Of a stretch of DNA of 64,000 nt, positions 53,130 to 62,865 are shown one piece after another (the stretch's first letter is position 1; each line of letters begins with the position of its first letter). A program made the translations under genes and the position numbers. Source of the stretch: Martelella mediterranea DSM 17316 (GTDB lineage: Bacteria > Pseudomonadota > Alphaproteobacteria > Rhizobiales > Rhizobiaceae); the NCBI RefSeq assembly GCF_002043005.1, contig NZ_CP020331.1:124001-188000 (forward strand). The letters are read 5' to 3'. Below the pieces are notes generated by a model, which made no database searches, was not told the origin of the DNA, and saw only the letters and a list, made by a program, of their open reading frames with translations.

Positions 53130-54002
53130 ATGAACAATCGACGTTTCGTATTCTGGACCCTGACGCCGGGGCTTGCGATCCTCGCGATGCTGGCGCTCGT
53201 CTCCATCGCCGGGGCGCTGTATTTCTCGGTCATGGATCGGTCCCTGCGGTACGCGGACTACGACTTCGCGGGGCTTTACAACTATCATCGGCTACTCGCC
53301 GACCGGCGGTTCCTCAACGCATTGCGCATCTCCGTGATATGGGAGGTCGTGACCGTCGTCGGAGCGCTCGCGGTCGCGACCTTGCTTTCGGTGATGATCT
53401 TCGAGACCGTGAGGTCCTTGTGGGTGCGCAACCTGATCTGCCTGGCCTTTCTGGCGCCGGTGCTGTTGCCGCGCGTCGCTGCGGCTTTCATCTGGCGGTT
53501 TCTCTATTCGCCTTCGCTCGGCCTCATCAACTATCTCGCCAGCCTTGTCGGGATCGGGCCGATCGAATTCCTCGCCGATCCTTCGCTGGCGCTGATTTCG
53601 GTCGCCGTTGTCGACATCTGGCAATGGGGGCTGTTCTTCACGGTCATCATGTTGAAGCTGCTCGAAACGCTGCCGAAGGATCCGATCGAGGCCGCCCAAC
53701 TAGACAATGCCCGGACTTGGGAGATCCACGCCTTCGTGACTTTGCCGATGCTCAAGGGGCCGATCATCAGCCTTGCCTTGGTCAAGGCGGTGGAATCGCT
53801 GCGCTCGTTCGACCTGATCTATGTCATGACCGGCGGCGGCCCCGGAACGACCACCGAAACCCTTGATCTCTACGCCTATCAGGCCGGCATCAATCTCGGC
53901 GGTCGTATTTCCTATGCCTCGGCGATGTCGATCCTGTTGCTGCTGTTGACGACGATCGTCTTCACGCTTGTCTGGAGAGGAATCCGCAAATGGTCAGTTT
54001 GA
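53130..54002 (+). CDS. CUT1 ABC permease 1 (polyol operon)
   Basis: A 290-residue MalF-like permease with about six hydrophobic segments. The EAA loop is EAAQLDNARTWEIHAFVTLPML, and MTGGGPGTTTETLDLYAYQAG is the usual C-terminal motif. It overlaps the next permease start by 13 bases. Confidence 0.92.
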   Translation: MNNRRFVFWTLTPGLAILAMLALVSIAGALYFSVMDRSLRYADYDFAGLYNYHRLLADRRFLNALRISVIWEVVTVVGALAVATLLSVMIFETVRSLWVRNLICLAFLAPVLLPRVAAAFIWRFLYSPSLGLINYLASLVGIGPIEFLADPSLALISVAVVDIWQWGLFFTVIMLKLLETLPKDPIEAAQLDNARTWEIHAFVTLPMLKGPIISLALVKAVESLRSFDLIYVMTGGGPGTTTETLDLYAYQAGINLGGRISYASAMSILLLLLTTIVFTLVWRGIRKWSV

Positions 54003-54805
54003 TCCGCCGTTGGCTCTCCGGCCTGCTCCTCGCCGCGATGGTCTTCGTCGCCCTGACGCCGATCCTGTGGACGGTGCTCGGCTCATTCAAGCGGCTGCGG
54101 GATATCGTTACGCCGGTGCCGAAGCTGTTCTTCTCGCCTACGCTCGAGAATTTCGCGATCATCCTGCAGAATCCCTCGATCCGCGAGGGGCTAGGTCACT
54201 CTGTCATCGTCGTCGGTGCCTCTGTGCTGCTCGGCGCCGTGCTCGGGGTCCCGGCCGCCTATTCGCTGGCGCGGCATGTCCAGCGGCTGAAAGGCGACTT
54301 TCAGTTCTTCGTGCTCTCGCTGCGCTTCATGCCGCCGGTTGCAATCGCGATCCCTTTTATCGTGATCTATCTCGATCTCGGACTTTATGACACGCTGGCA
54401 GGTCTTATACTGGTCTACCTGATGACAACGATCTCGACCGTCATCTGGCTGTCGGTCCCCGCCTTCGAGCGCGTCCCGAAGGAGATCGAGGAGGCGGCCG
54501 CGATGGAGGGTTGCGGTCCGGGCGAGATTTTCGTGAAATTCGCCCTGCCGATCGCAGCGCCCTCGCTGTTTGGCGCGCTGGTCTTCACTTTCGTGCTCGT
54601 CTGGAACGAACTGCTCCTCGCGCTCACGCTCGCCGCCGACAACGCGACGCTTCCCGTTGTGGCGGCCTCCATTACCTCGCTCGGCAAGGAAGTTCCGTGG
54701 GGGGTCATCAATGCCTCCACAGTCATTCTCGTTCTGCCTCCGCTGGTCTTCATCGGTCTGTTGATGAGTTTCATCAACCGCATGATGAAACCCGGACGGC
54801 GATAG
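53990..54805 (+). CDS. CUT1 ABC permease 2 (polyol operon)
   Basis: A 271-residue MalG-like permease with the loop EEAAAMEGCGPGEIFVKFALPIAAP and six hydrophobic segments. The start overlaps the first permease, and GGAGAGGAATCC lies upstream within that gene. It ends just before the ATPase gene. Confidence 0.92.
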   Translation: MVSLIRRWLSGLLLAAMVFVALTPILWTVLGSFKRLRDIVTPVPKLFFSPTLENFAIILQNPSIREGLGHSVIVVGASVLLGAVLGVPAAYSLARHVQRLKGDFQFFVLSLRFMPPVAIAIPFIVIYLDLGLYDTLAGLILVYLMTTISTVIWLSVPAFERVPKEIEEAAAMEGCGPGEIFVKFALPIAAPSLFGALVFTFVLVWNELLLALTLAADNATLPVVAASITSLGKEVPWGVINASTVILVLPPLVFIGLLMSFINRMMKPGRR

Positions 54806-54816
54806 GAAAGGTTATC

Positions 54817-55905
54817 ATGGCGAACATTAGATGCGTCAATATCTGCAAGTCGTATGGCGGTCTCCGCGTCATCGAGAACCTGAACCTTGACATCAATGAT
54901 CACGAATTCGTCGTGTTCCTAGGGCCGTCCGGCTGCGGCAAGTCGACCATGCTGCGCATGATTGCGGGCCTGGAGGAGATTTCCGACGGTACGGTCAGCA
55001 TCGGCGACCGGGACGTGACACACCTGCCGCCGGGCGAGCGCGGCGTGGCGATGGTGTTCCAGTCCTATGCGCTCTATCCGCACATGTCCGTGCGCGATAA
55101 CATTGCCTTCGGCCTTCGCCGGCAGAAGGTTCCCGAGGCGGAGATCGACCGACGGTTGGCCCAGGTCACGGCACTTCTCGGCCTTGAGCCCTATCTCGAC
55201 CGCAAGCCCAAGAACCTTTCGGGTGGGCAGCAGCAGCGGGTAGCTATGGCGCGTGCGATGATCAAGACACCGAAGCTGTTCCTGTTCGATGAGCCGCTGT
55301 CCAATCTCGACGCCAAGCTGCGCGAGAAGCTCAGGACCGAGATCCGGCGGATACATCTCGACTTGAAGACGACGACGATCTTCGTGACCCATGACCAGCT
55401 CGAGGCCATGACGATCGCCGACCGGATCGTGCTGATGCGGGCCGGCGCGATCGAACAGCAGGGTACGCCGTCGGAGATCTTCGATCGGCCGGCAACGCGT
55501 TTCGTCGCCGATTTCATCGGTTCTCCGACGATGAACTTCCGCGACTTCGAGGTACGCCGGACGGGCGAGGCCGCCGAACTCGTCTCGGGTTCGATGCGGC
55601 TCAAGCTGCCGGCCGGTGATTTCGACGGACTGGACGACGGGCGGCTGGTGGAAGTCGGGTTAAGGCCATCCAAGATGGATATCGCCGGGGATGGCGACGC
55701 CAACGTGATCAGCGGAACGGTGATCTTGGTGGAAAACATGGGTAGCGACGGGCAGGTCATCGCCGATGTCGACGGACAGGAAATGTCCTTCGTTACCAAG
55801 GCTTTCCGGACGCTGCAGCCCGGCCAACCCGTCCGTTTCTCGATCGAGTCGGCGAGCATCCACGTGTTCTCGAAGGAGAACGGACGCTCGCTGCGCCGCG
55901 CCTGA
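54817..55905 (+). CDS. CUT1 ABC ATPase (UgpC/MalK type)
   Basis: A 362-residue ATPase with Walker [28 protein letters not shown] and VTHDQLEAM, plus the C-terminal TOBE domain. AGGAAAGG precedes the ATG at 54817; the open frame extends back into the permease. It drives uptake of the polyol substrate. Confidence 0.93.
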   Translation: MANIRCVNICKSYGGLRVIENLNLDINDHEFVVFLGPSGCGKSTMLRMIAGLEEISDGTVSIGDRDVTHLPPGERGVAMVFQSYALYPHMSVRDNIAFGLRRQKVPEAEIDRRLAQVTALLGLEPYLDRKPKNLSGGQQQRVAMARAMIKTPKLFLFDEPLSNLDAKLREKLRTEIRRIHLDLKTTTIFVTHDQLEAMTIADRIVLMRAGAIEQQGTPSEIFDRPATRFVADFIGSPTMNFRDFEVRRTGEAAELVSGSMRLKLPAGDFDGLDDGRLVEVGLRPSKMDIAGDGDANVISGTVILVENMGSDGQVIADVDGQEMSFVTKAFRTLQPGQPVRFSIESASIHVFSKENGRSLRRA

Positions 55906-55921
55906 TGTGAAGGGAATGACG

Positions 55922-56914
55922 ATGACACGCTACGACGAAAAGATTGCCCGCATCCGGGCCGGGCGCTACGGCAAGGGTGATTTCGTGATCGCCGACGCCA
56001 AGGATGCCGACATGTCCGGTGGTATCATGACTACTGGTCTGCGCCGAGATGATGACGGTGTGCCGGCCGGCAGCCGCACCCGGCTGGAATTCATCGCCGA
56101 GATCGAGACGCTGATCCGTCAGGATATTGTCGATATCATGCTGACCTCCGCCTCCAACATGGAGCTGCTGCGACAGCGTGGCGCCTTTGCCGGAAGCCCG
56201 GTCAAGCCGGCCATCCGAGCCAATGACGCGACCGATGTCTGGGGCGTAATCCGGGGTGGGCGCTATCGCGACACGCCTTCCAGGCCGTTCCGTTCGGTCG
56301 ATCTTGCTCTCGCCCAGGCGGAACTTTGTCTCTATTCAATCACCTTCAACAATGACGCGGACGCCGATCTCGCAGCGCTTCGCGCCTTCGCGGACTTCCG
56401 GCGGGAGGCTCGCGCGGCCGGCAAGAAATACTTCCTCGAAGTGTTCAATCCCAATGCGCAGGCTGGCTTTTCCAGCGCCGAGACCGGTGCCTTCGTTAAC
56501 GATTGCATCGTGCGCACGCTGGCTGGGCTGACAGCCGGCGAACGACCGGAGTTCCTGAAAGTCGCCTATAACGGTGCGCGCGCGATGGAAGAGCTTGCCA
56601 CCTATGATCCGTCGATCGTTGTCGGGGTGCTAGGTGGAGGCTCGGGAACTCACCGTGATACCTTCGAGTTGGTTGCCCAAGCGGAGAAATATGGTGCGCG
56701 ACTCGCGCTTTTCGGCCGCAAGATCAATTCGGCGGAGCACCAGCCCTCGATCATCTCTTGGTTGCGTCGAGTCGCCGATGGTGATGCCTCTTCAAGCGAG
56801 GCGGTGCGCGGCTATCATCGCGATCTCCAGGCGCTCGGTCTCAGGCCAGATAGGGCTCTTGACGACGATCTGGTTATCACTGAAGAGGTATTGAACGCGG
56901 CAATCGTCAATTGA
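55922..56914 (+). CDS. class I aldolase-like TIM-barrel protein
   Basis: A 330-residue protein, probably a TIM barrel. IVDIMLTSASNMELL, KKYFLEVFNPNAQ, LKVAYNGARAMEELATYDP and VVGVLGGGSGTHRDTFEL, GARLALFGRKINSAEHQ give a pattern like DeoC/FbaB/LacD-type lyases, in which a strand lysine such as that in FLKVAYNG could form a Schiff base. I infer cleavage of a ketose phosphate made by the kinase and dehydrogenase; the exact product is unknown. An ATG at 55916 is an alternative start; AAGGGA better fits 55922. Confidence 0.65.
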   Translation: MTRYDEKIARIRAGRYGKGDFVIADAKDADMSGGIMTTGLRRDDDGVPAGSRTRLEFIAEIETLIRQDIVDIMLTSASNMELLRQRGAFAGSPVKPAIRANDATDVWGVIRGGRYRDTPSRPFRSVDLALAQAELCLYSITFNNDADADLAALRAFADFRREARAAGKKYFLEVFNPNAQAGFSSAETGAFVNDCIVRTLAGLTAGERPEFLKVAYNGARAMEELATYDPSIVVGVLGGGSGTHRDTFELVAQAEKYGARLALFGRKINSAEHQPSIISWLRRVADGDASSSEAVRGYHRDLQALGLRPDRALDDDLVITEEVLNAAIVN

Positions 56915-56935
56915 AGACCGCAGGCAGGTAAACCA

Positions 56936-57889
56936 ATGCAGCGACACCAGCATCCCTCGAACAAGATCATCGCCGAAGTCGCGTGGATGTATTATGTCCG
57001 AAACCTCAACCAAGGGGAGATCGCGGAGGCGCTTTCCCTCTCGCGGCCTACGGTGATAAGCTATTTGAAGCTTGCCAAGGAACGTAACATCGTGTGTATC
57101 CAGGTGGCGCCCGAGCACTACCGGATGAACCAGACCGCGGATGCGCTCAAGGAAAAATACGGGCTGAAAACCGTGCACGTGGTGCCATCCGACGGATTGA
57201 ACGGCGAGACGCTGACGCGCGCCGTCTGCGAGGTCGCCGCCTATCATCTGCCGAATTTCCTCACCGAGGGCGATGTTCTCGGCGTTTCTTGGGGGCAGAC
57301 GGTCCATTTCGTGTCGGAACTCGTGCCGAACTGGCCGATCGCCAACGTGACCGTGCGCCAGCTTCTGGGGTCTCTCGCCAATCCTTTGCTCAGTACATCG
57401 GAGAGCTGCAGCACCGAAATCGCCCGCCGGCTGGACGCGGAGTGCATCACCTTCAATGCGCCGGCGGTGGTGTCGAGCGTCGGGCTGGCTGCGGCATTGC
57501 GGGAAGAGCCGATCATTCGCGAGCAGCTCGAAGGCTTGCACAAGTGTAACAAGTCCTTGTTTTCCCTCAGCCCGTGCACCCCAGATACCCATGTCGTGCA
57601 GTTCAAGATCGCCACCGTCGACGAGGTCGAGGACTATCGGTTGCGCGGCGCCGTCGGCATCATCGCCGGACGTTTCATCGATGCGGACGGTCAAGCCGTG
57701 CTGGGCGAACTCGACGAGCGTCTGATAGGCGCCGATCATAGCCTTCTGCGGCACATGGAAGGTCTGCTGGTGGTCAGCGGCAGCTTCAAGCGCGATGCCA
57801 CCCGGGCCGCACTTTGCGGCGGGTTCGCCGATCATCTTGTGACCGACATGGAGCTCGCCAAACTGCTGCTGGCCGAAGAAACGCCGTAA
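56936..57889 (+). CDS. SorC/DeoR-type sugar-binding regulator (EryD-like)
   Basis: A 317-residue regulator with an N-terminal HTH at about residues 12-55 (VAWMYYVRNLNQGEIAEALSLSRPTVISYL in outline) and a C-terminal phosphosugar-binding domain (LGVSWGQTVHFVSEL, RAAVGIIAGRFID-type RGAVGIIAGRFIDADG). Length and layout match EryD, the erythritol-operon repressor. It probably senses a phosphorylated intermediate of the operon and acts at the AT-rich promoter upstream of the dehydrogenase. Confidence 0.88.
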   Translation: MQRHQHPSNKIIAEVAWMYYVRNLNQGEIAEALSLSRPTVISYLKLAKERNIVCIQVAPEHYRMNQTADALKEKYGLKTVHVVPSDGLNGETLTRAVCEVAAYHLPNFLTEGDVLGVSWGQTVHFVSELVPNWPIANVTVRQLLGSLANPLLSTSESCSTEIARRLDAECITFNAPAVVSSVGLAAALREEPIIREQLEGLHKCNKSLFSLSPCTPDTHVVQFKIATVDEVEDYRLRGAVGIIAGRFIDADGQAVLGELDERLIGADHSLLRHMEGLLVVSGSFKRDATRAALCGGFADHLVTDMELAKLLLAEETP

Positions 57890-57962
57890 CCCGTTTCCCG
57901 CTGGCCGCGTCGTAGGCCGCTATATCGGCGGCATACAACGTAGTTCCTGTTCCGTTCGGCAT

Positions 57963-58002
57963 TAGATCATCGGTCGGTTAATCTGAACCGCCCGATGATC
58001 TA
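57963..58002. repeat. intergenic palindrome with CATCGG arms, copy B
   Basis: A 17-bp stem (57963-57979 with 57986-58002, one mismatch): TAGATCATCGGTCGGTT and AACCGCCCGATGATCTA. Its plan matches the element at 21071-21110, with the same CATCGG and CGCCCG blocks and TAG end. It may terminate the polyol operon. Confidence 0.65.
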
Positions 58003-58044
58003 GGCCGTAAACCCATTAATGGGGTGTCAATCGGCGTTGTAATG

Positions 58045-58751
58045 GGGCTCTGACTCAATTTCGATGATATTTGGGATTCTGCTGACATGGTTTTCGTTGG
58101 AGGGTCAATGCCATGCGCTCCCAATTTCGTCTTTCCGGTCTGATCCCAGCCGAATTTTTGGTGGAAACAATTCGCGAGGATGCCACGGCAATCGCGATCT
58201 CCGCACGTGCTGCTTCGAGCTGTAGCTCATGCCCTCAATGTGGCACGGCGTCTTATCGTGTTCATAGCCGCTACGCGCGGGTGATTGGCGATTTACCGTG
58301 TTGCGGACGACGGATCGAATTGCATCTGACCGTTCGACGGTTCATTTGCGGGGATGGCAATTGCAGTCAAAAGATTTTCGCCGAGCGGTTCGGCGATGAC
58401 GTGGTCCGACCGATGGCCCGCAGGACAGCGCGTCTGGACACCTTGGTTCGCCATCTCGCGCTTGCATTGGGCGGTCGACCGGCAGCCCGACTTGCGGATC
58501 GCCTCGGATTTCCGGTGAGCAATGATACGCTGTTGCGCACCGTTCGTGGCCTCCTTCGCCAACGGCGTCATCCGTGATAGGGCTGCGGTCCAAAATGCGA
58601 TCACCTCAGAGTGGTCGAACGGTCAAACCGAAGGGCAGATTACCAAACTGAAACTTGTCAAACGGCAGATGTACGGACGGGGGAAAACTCGATCTACTCG
58701 AGGCGCGTGTCGTCGGAGCGCCCTGATGCCATCGAGATTGCGTCAGAGCCC
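58045..58751 (+). mobile_element. ISL3 family element, internally deleted
   Basis: GGGCTCTGACTCAATTTCGATG (58045-58066 in outline) and the complement at 58730-58751 are 22-bp inverted repeats with two mismatches. Between them are only the two ends of an ISL3 transposase. At about 707 bp it is roughly half the usual ISL3 length. No 8-bp target duplication is seen. Confidence 0.8.
58113..58726 (+). pseudogene. ISL3 family transposase, central part missing
   Basis: The N-terminal zinc-binding region is intact (CSSCPQCGTASYRVHSRY, CCGRRIELHL, CGDGNCSQKIFAERF). At about 58555 the sequence jumps, in another frame, to the C-terminus: EWSNGQTEGQITKLKLVKRQMYG. One extra A near 58686 breaks this part too; without it LDLLEARVVGAP reaches the stop at 58724-58726. 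The DDE core is gone. Confidence 0.85.
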
Positions 58752-59271
58752 TTATTCCAGGCCTAATCACATCCAGAGGCCTGGATACTCGATGACCGCG
58801 CCAAATTTGTCCGTGACGAGAGTTGCACGATAGTCATGCTGCTGCTCCCGCCACTGCAGATACCAGTCCCAGACGCCGGGGAAGATCAGCAGACCGAATG
58901 TCAGCTGGCTGAGCGGGACGCCACGGCCTTTGACATTGCCGGCAGGGGAGGCGCGTCGACGACACCGGATAGCAAGTCGGGATCCTCAAAAGATTCCGCA
59001 GCCGTATTGTTAATGTTCTCCGCCAGGGAATGCTCCCGGGGAGAAAGCGATCCGTCTCCATAGGTAACCCCTGGAAAGCGAATGGCATATTGTTCCAATC
59101 TTTCGAGGTGATCCTGTCGCGCGGAGAAGCCGCGCGGCCGCGATTTTTTCCGATGGAAGGCCGAGACTGGTTTCGCGGTCCCGTCCCGCCTCTCATTCCG
59201 CCGCGACGGCTAGCCGCACCAGAGCACCGTTGGTCAAAGCCAATTGCCCGAGGCCGTGGGGTCGCTTTCGA
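58752..59271. other. 520-bp region with decayed minus-strand coding sequence
   Basis: No intact gene. Two minus-strand pieces look coding but lie in different frames: SLAENINNTAAESFEDPDLL near 59000 and LTFGLLIFPGVWDWYLQWRE followed by LVTDKFGAVIEYPGLWM near 58800-58910. I do not recognise the family. A frameshift between them suggests a degraded gene. Confidence 0.35.
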
Positions 59272-60489
59272 TCAGCCAAGCCGCAGCAACTGATCCAGTA
59301 GGTGATCGGTCTTGATTTCCTCGCCGCTCAGCGCCATCGCGACCAATTCTGCCCCGATGACGGGTAATGCGAGTACCGCGTCAGGCTTTACCCGGCGCAT
59401 CCGATCCATGTTGTGCGCATCATTGACTGCCAGCAAGGTGCGGACCTCCGGATTGACATCCTTGGCTGCAAGCGAGACGAACGCATTGTCGGAATCGCTG
59501 TCTTGCAGCGCAAGCACGGCACGCGCCTGGCTCACCCCGGCACTTTCGAGCACCTCGCTGTTGGTCGCGTCGCCGACGATCAGATCATCGGGCGGCTCGA
59601 TACCGGCCTGTGGGGCCGTGGCCCATATCGCGGTTACCTGTGTTCCGCGCTTTTCCAGTGATTTAACCACGTTGCGGGCCAGTGCATTCTGGCCTGCGAC
59701 GATAATATGATCGGTGCGTTTCATGTGCTTTTTCCTGGGTTGCAACAGGCTCATCATGCGTCTGTTGATCACCGGGCCGGCGATCGTCGTCAGTGAGGTG
59801 GCAAAAACCACCAGTCCGAGAACGATCAGTGACATGGTGAAAAGCCGCGCGTCGTCGGTGTGCGGGGTAATGTCGCCGTAACCGACCGTAGACATGGTGA
59901 CGACGGTGAAATACAGCGCCGCGCCGAAATTGCCGATTGCTGGCGAGAATCCCTTGCCGAGAACGTAGCTGCCAAGCACGCCGTACCCCACGGTGAGGAG
60001 GATGCCCACGAGCGCGAACAGCGTTCCGATGGTAAGGCTGGCCCGGTGAAAACTCTGCCGCGTCAGCAAAAGCGAGATCAGCAGGAACACGCTATAAGCC
60101 ACCAATGCGGTGTTGGGATCCGAGTGCAAGATAAGCTGCATGACGAGCGATGCCGCCGTCATCAGAAGCGTCAGCACCCAGGCCAGTCGCGATCGCCAGA
60201 GCAGCCCGATCGACAACAGCGTCAATAGCCCGCCGACCAATTCCTGCGAGACGCCGCGTATCGCCAGCGCCTTGAAGCCTACAGACAGGCCGCTGAGGTC
60301 GCTCACTGGAACGGGCAGAACGGATATCATGCTCTGTAGCGATCCGAACGCCGGCAACAATTGCAGTAACCCGCCAATACCGATGGCAAGTGCCAACGGA
60401 ACATGGGGAAACCACCATCCCATGTGGATTGAGCGCCAGTGTTTCCCCCTGGCCATTCCAACCCAGAACGGACGATTGCTCTGCTTCAT
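59272..60489 (-). CDS. Kch-like potassium channel with RCK domain
   Basis: A 405-residue channel. Several N-terminal hydrophobic segments lead to the pore helix and selectivity filter TVVTMSTVGYGD at about residues 195-206. A cytoplasmic TrkA-N/RCK domain follows (DHIIVAGQNALARNVVKSLEKRG), with the nucleotide-binding pattern altered from GxGxxG. Layout and size match E. coli Kch. It is transcribed alone. Confidence 0.9.
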   Translation of the reverse strand: MKQSNRPFWVGMARGKHWRSIHMGWWFPHVPLALAIGIGGLLQLLPAFGSLQSMISVLPVPVSDLSGLSVGFKALAIRGVSQELVGGLLTLLSIGLLWRSRLAWVLTLLMTAASLVMQLILHSDPNTALVAYSVFLLISLLLTRQSFHRASLTIGTLFALVGILLTVGYGVLGSYVLGKGFSPAIGNFGAALYFTVVTMSTVGYGDITPHTDDARLFTMSLIVLGLVVFATSLTTIAGPVINRRMMSLLQPRKKHMKRTDHIIVAGQNALARNVVKSLEKRGTQVTAIWATAPQAGIEPPDDLIVGDATNSEVLESAGVSQARAVLALQDSDSDNAFVSLAAKDVNPEVRTLLAVNDAHNMDRMRRVKPDAVLALPVIGAELVAMALSGEEIKTDHLLDQLLRLG

Positions 60490-60754
60490 GCAGAAAACTC
60501 CATTCTCACATATTCAATTCATGAATCTTGAGTTCCCCCAGCCGCTGGTAGGCTGATGCACCTCGTGGGCCGCTCATCCAGCTTCATAGCAAAGCGTTCA
60601 AAAACAGTCACGCAGCCAGTTTGAGGCACACTTGCCCCCCGACGCATGTGCGAGAGACTTCGCGCGTTAGCGGCCGTAAGAGCTGTTGTCAGAACGAAAG
60701 CGCCAGCTTAGCCTGTCGTCACAAAAAGACAAAATACCAAGGAGTTAGATTGAT

Positions 60755-61252
60755 ATGACCATCCGGCTGTCAAAGTCCTTTATGGTGCTTGCCATTGCTT
60801 TTTTCGCGTCGCTCGTGGCGTTCGGCAATATCACCGATTACGGATCCAATTTCGCTTTTGTTCACCACGTCTTTCTGATGGACACGATTTTTCCGGACTC
60901 ATCGATCAAGTATCGCGCAATTGAATCCGAAGCGCTCCATCATGCGGGATACATCTTCATTATTGCGCTGGAGACGCTCACCGCGCTCCTTTGCTGGGTG
61001 GGCGGGTTTAAGTTGCTCGGTGCCAGTGGTGGCTCCGCGAAAGAGTTTAACGCCCGAAAGAAATGGGCGATAGTCGGCCTGACCATAGGTTTTTTGACCT
61101 GGCAGGTAGGCTTCATGTCGATTGGCGGCGAATGGTTCGGCATGTGGATGTCCGAACAATGGAACGGCGTGCCAAGCGCCTTCCGTTTTTTCATCACGAT
61201 CATTGCCGTTTTGATTTATCTTGTTCTTCCCGATGCGGATGATGCCGTTTAG
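60755..61252 (+). CDS. DUF2165 family membrane protein
   Basis: A 165-residue protein with four hydrophobic helices. LVAFGNITDYGSNFAFVHHVFLMDT and a C-terminal GGEWFGMWMSEQWNG match the DUF2165 small integral membrane family, of unknown function. AAGGAG precedes the ATG. Confidence 0.82.
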   Translation: MTIRLSKSFMVLAIAFFASLVAFGNITDYGSNFAFVHHVFLMDTIFPDSSIKYRAIESEALHHAGYIFIIALETLTALLCWVGGFKLLGASGGSAKEFNARKKWAIVGLTIGFLTWQVGFMSIGGEWFGMWMSEQWNGVPSAFRFFITIIAVLIYLVLPDADDAV

Positions 61253-61444
61253 ACGTGATCGTTTCGGCTCTGAGGAAACTCGCTCTCGACCATCTCGAAC
61301 GAGAGCGAGCCCCATAACCATCCAAAGCTACCGACAAGATGAGACAGGTCCATGAAGGCTCTCTTCCAGCTGGGAAGTCGTGCTAGCATAAGATGAAGAG
61401 ACAACCAGATTTCGTTGTTTTAGCGATGGCTGAGAGGGAATGCT

Positions 61445-61975
61445 TTGAGAAAATACCTGGTAATGCTCACAACGCTCGCACTTGTCGGCTGTACGTCTGA
61501 CACTACCATCGACTCATCCGGCAACTTCAAAACAGCGAAGGTGGACCTGGATACAGCTTTGATCGAAACGTACCAGCAATGCGTGAACGCAATGACAATT
61601 GGCGTCTATAGTACTGCCGATATCGCTAAAACAGGGCTGAAAAACACAGGTAGAAATAGGTACTCCCTCACAGTACCAATTGACGCAAGTGGAAGTGCCT
61701 TAGCAAGCTATGTCAAACTGAATATCTACTTCATGTCAATCTTCGGAAAAAGGCCCATCCGGACCTGCACCGTTACCGCTCCTGAAGGCCGAAAATACCT
61801 AGAGGAATTCGACGCTAGCTTTAGACGTTTTGCAAAAGTCAACGGCTATGGAATCACGAAGACCGGATCGACATACTCTTTCTCTACGAAAGGCAAAGAA
61901 TTCACGGTCTACTTTGAGGAAAGCAAATCTGCTATGGTCCGATCTTTGAGAGTCAGATTTTTTTCACTGGACTGA
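61445..61975 (+). CDS. hypothetical lipoprotein
   Basis: A 176-residue protein with a short signal and lipobox (TLALVGC, cysteine at residue 16), so it is probably anchored to a membrane. The rest is polar with alternating strands (SYVKLNIYFMSI, YSFSTKGKEFTVYFEE). The start is TTG at 61445 with GAGGGA 8 bases upstream. I recognise no family. Its lower GC than the flanks suggests separate origin. Confidence 0.65.
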   Translation: MRKYLVMLTTLALVGCTSDTTIDSSGNFKTAKVDLDTALIETYQQCVNAMTIGVYSTADIAKTGLKNTGRNRYSLTVPIDASGSALASYVKLNIYFMSIFGKRPIRTCTVTAPEGRKYLEEFDASFRRFAKVNGYGITKTGSTYSFSTKGKEFTVYFEESKSAMVRSLRVRFFSLD

Positions 61976-62397
61976 TGCGGTCGATTGGCCGAAGAGAGAA
62001 ATGTTGGCGACGGCTGATGTCCGATCGTCACCTTCCCTTCAAACCTAAATCAGTCCATCGGACAGCCAGCCACCGAATCCGGTTCCGGCCACGGCTGCGT
62101 CGAGGATATATCCCCGGCCGATCTGCTTGATATTCTTGCCGTGCTGCCATACGGCGCTCCGGATTCGCTCCGCTTCCCTGATCGCACTGGTGCGCGCTCG
62201 CTTGACCTTGCCCTCACCGGAAAATTCCCGAATGGCGGACACGGACGACGATGCTCTTCATGCATTCGGTGTGATTTAGAACGATGTCCTGCCACTGCTC
62301 AAAGGTGAGCCATGGAAATCGTCGGAGAAGGCGATAGAGCAACTTCGAGCGAAGAAATTCCCAAAGCTTCTGCAGTAACCAACAGTTAGCATAAAAC
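61976..62397. other. 422-bp region, possible decayed gene
   Basis: No complete gene. Two minus-strand frames look coding in composition: 62045-62242 (RARTSAIREAERIRSAVW, GYILDAAVAGTGFGGW) and 62214-62390 (LWEFLRSKLLYRLLRRF, LTFEQWQDIVLNH). They are offset by one frame and the second is cut by the IS66 end. I recognise no family. Confidence 0.3.
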
Positions 62398-62481
62398 GTA
62401 AGCGACAAGCTGGCCCCATCTGGCCGAGTGGTTTGGCGTTGGGATAACAGTATCGGACATATTGAACTGCAGTGAGCTTCT

Positions 62482-62865
62482 ATGTCTGCGCCTGGTCCTG
62501 AAACTAGAACTTTCCATATGATTGAAGCTGTCGCCGGCCGCTTCGAGGGTGCGCCTCGGCAGCTACGTCGACGCTGGTCTGATGATTTTAAGGCCCGAGC
62601 GGTGGCGGAGGCGCTCGAGCCAGGAGCGAATGTTTCGGCAATCTCTCGTCGACTGGACATCCATCCATCCCAGCTCTTTGGCTGGCGTCGTGCAGTCCTG
62701 AATGCCCAGGCGGGTCTGACGGAACCGGCACGTCGTGAAGCTGCAGTGACAGAAGCCAGCGACACATTGATCGAAGTTGTCATCGGTGAGGCGATCATAC
62801 GTGCTCGGGCAGATGTCAGCGAAGCGCACTTGCGTCGGGTTATCCGTGCGGTGCGTTCGGCATGA
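62482..62865 (+). CDS. tnpA: IS66 TnpA
   Basis: A 127-residue accessory protein with an IS3/IS66-type helix-turn-helix (RRRWSDDFKARAVAEALEPG, VSAISRRLDIHPSQLFGWRR). Its stop overlaps the tnpB start by four bases. It is required together with TnpB and TnpC for IS66 movement, by family knowledge. Confidence 0.9.
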   Translation: MSAPGPETRTFHMIEAVAGRFEGAPRQLRRRWSDDFKARAVAEALEPGANVSAISRRLDIHPSQLFGWRRAVLNAQAGLTEPARREAAVTEASDTLIEVVIGEAIIRARADVSEAHLRRVIRAVRSA

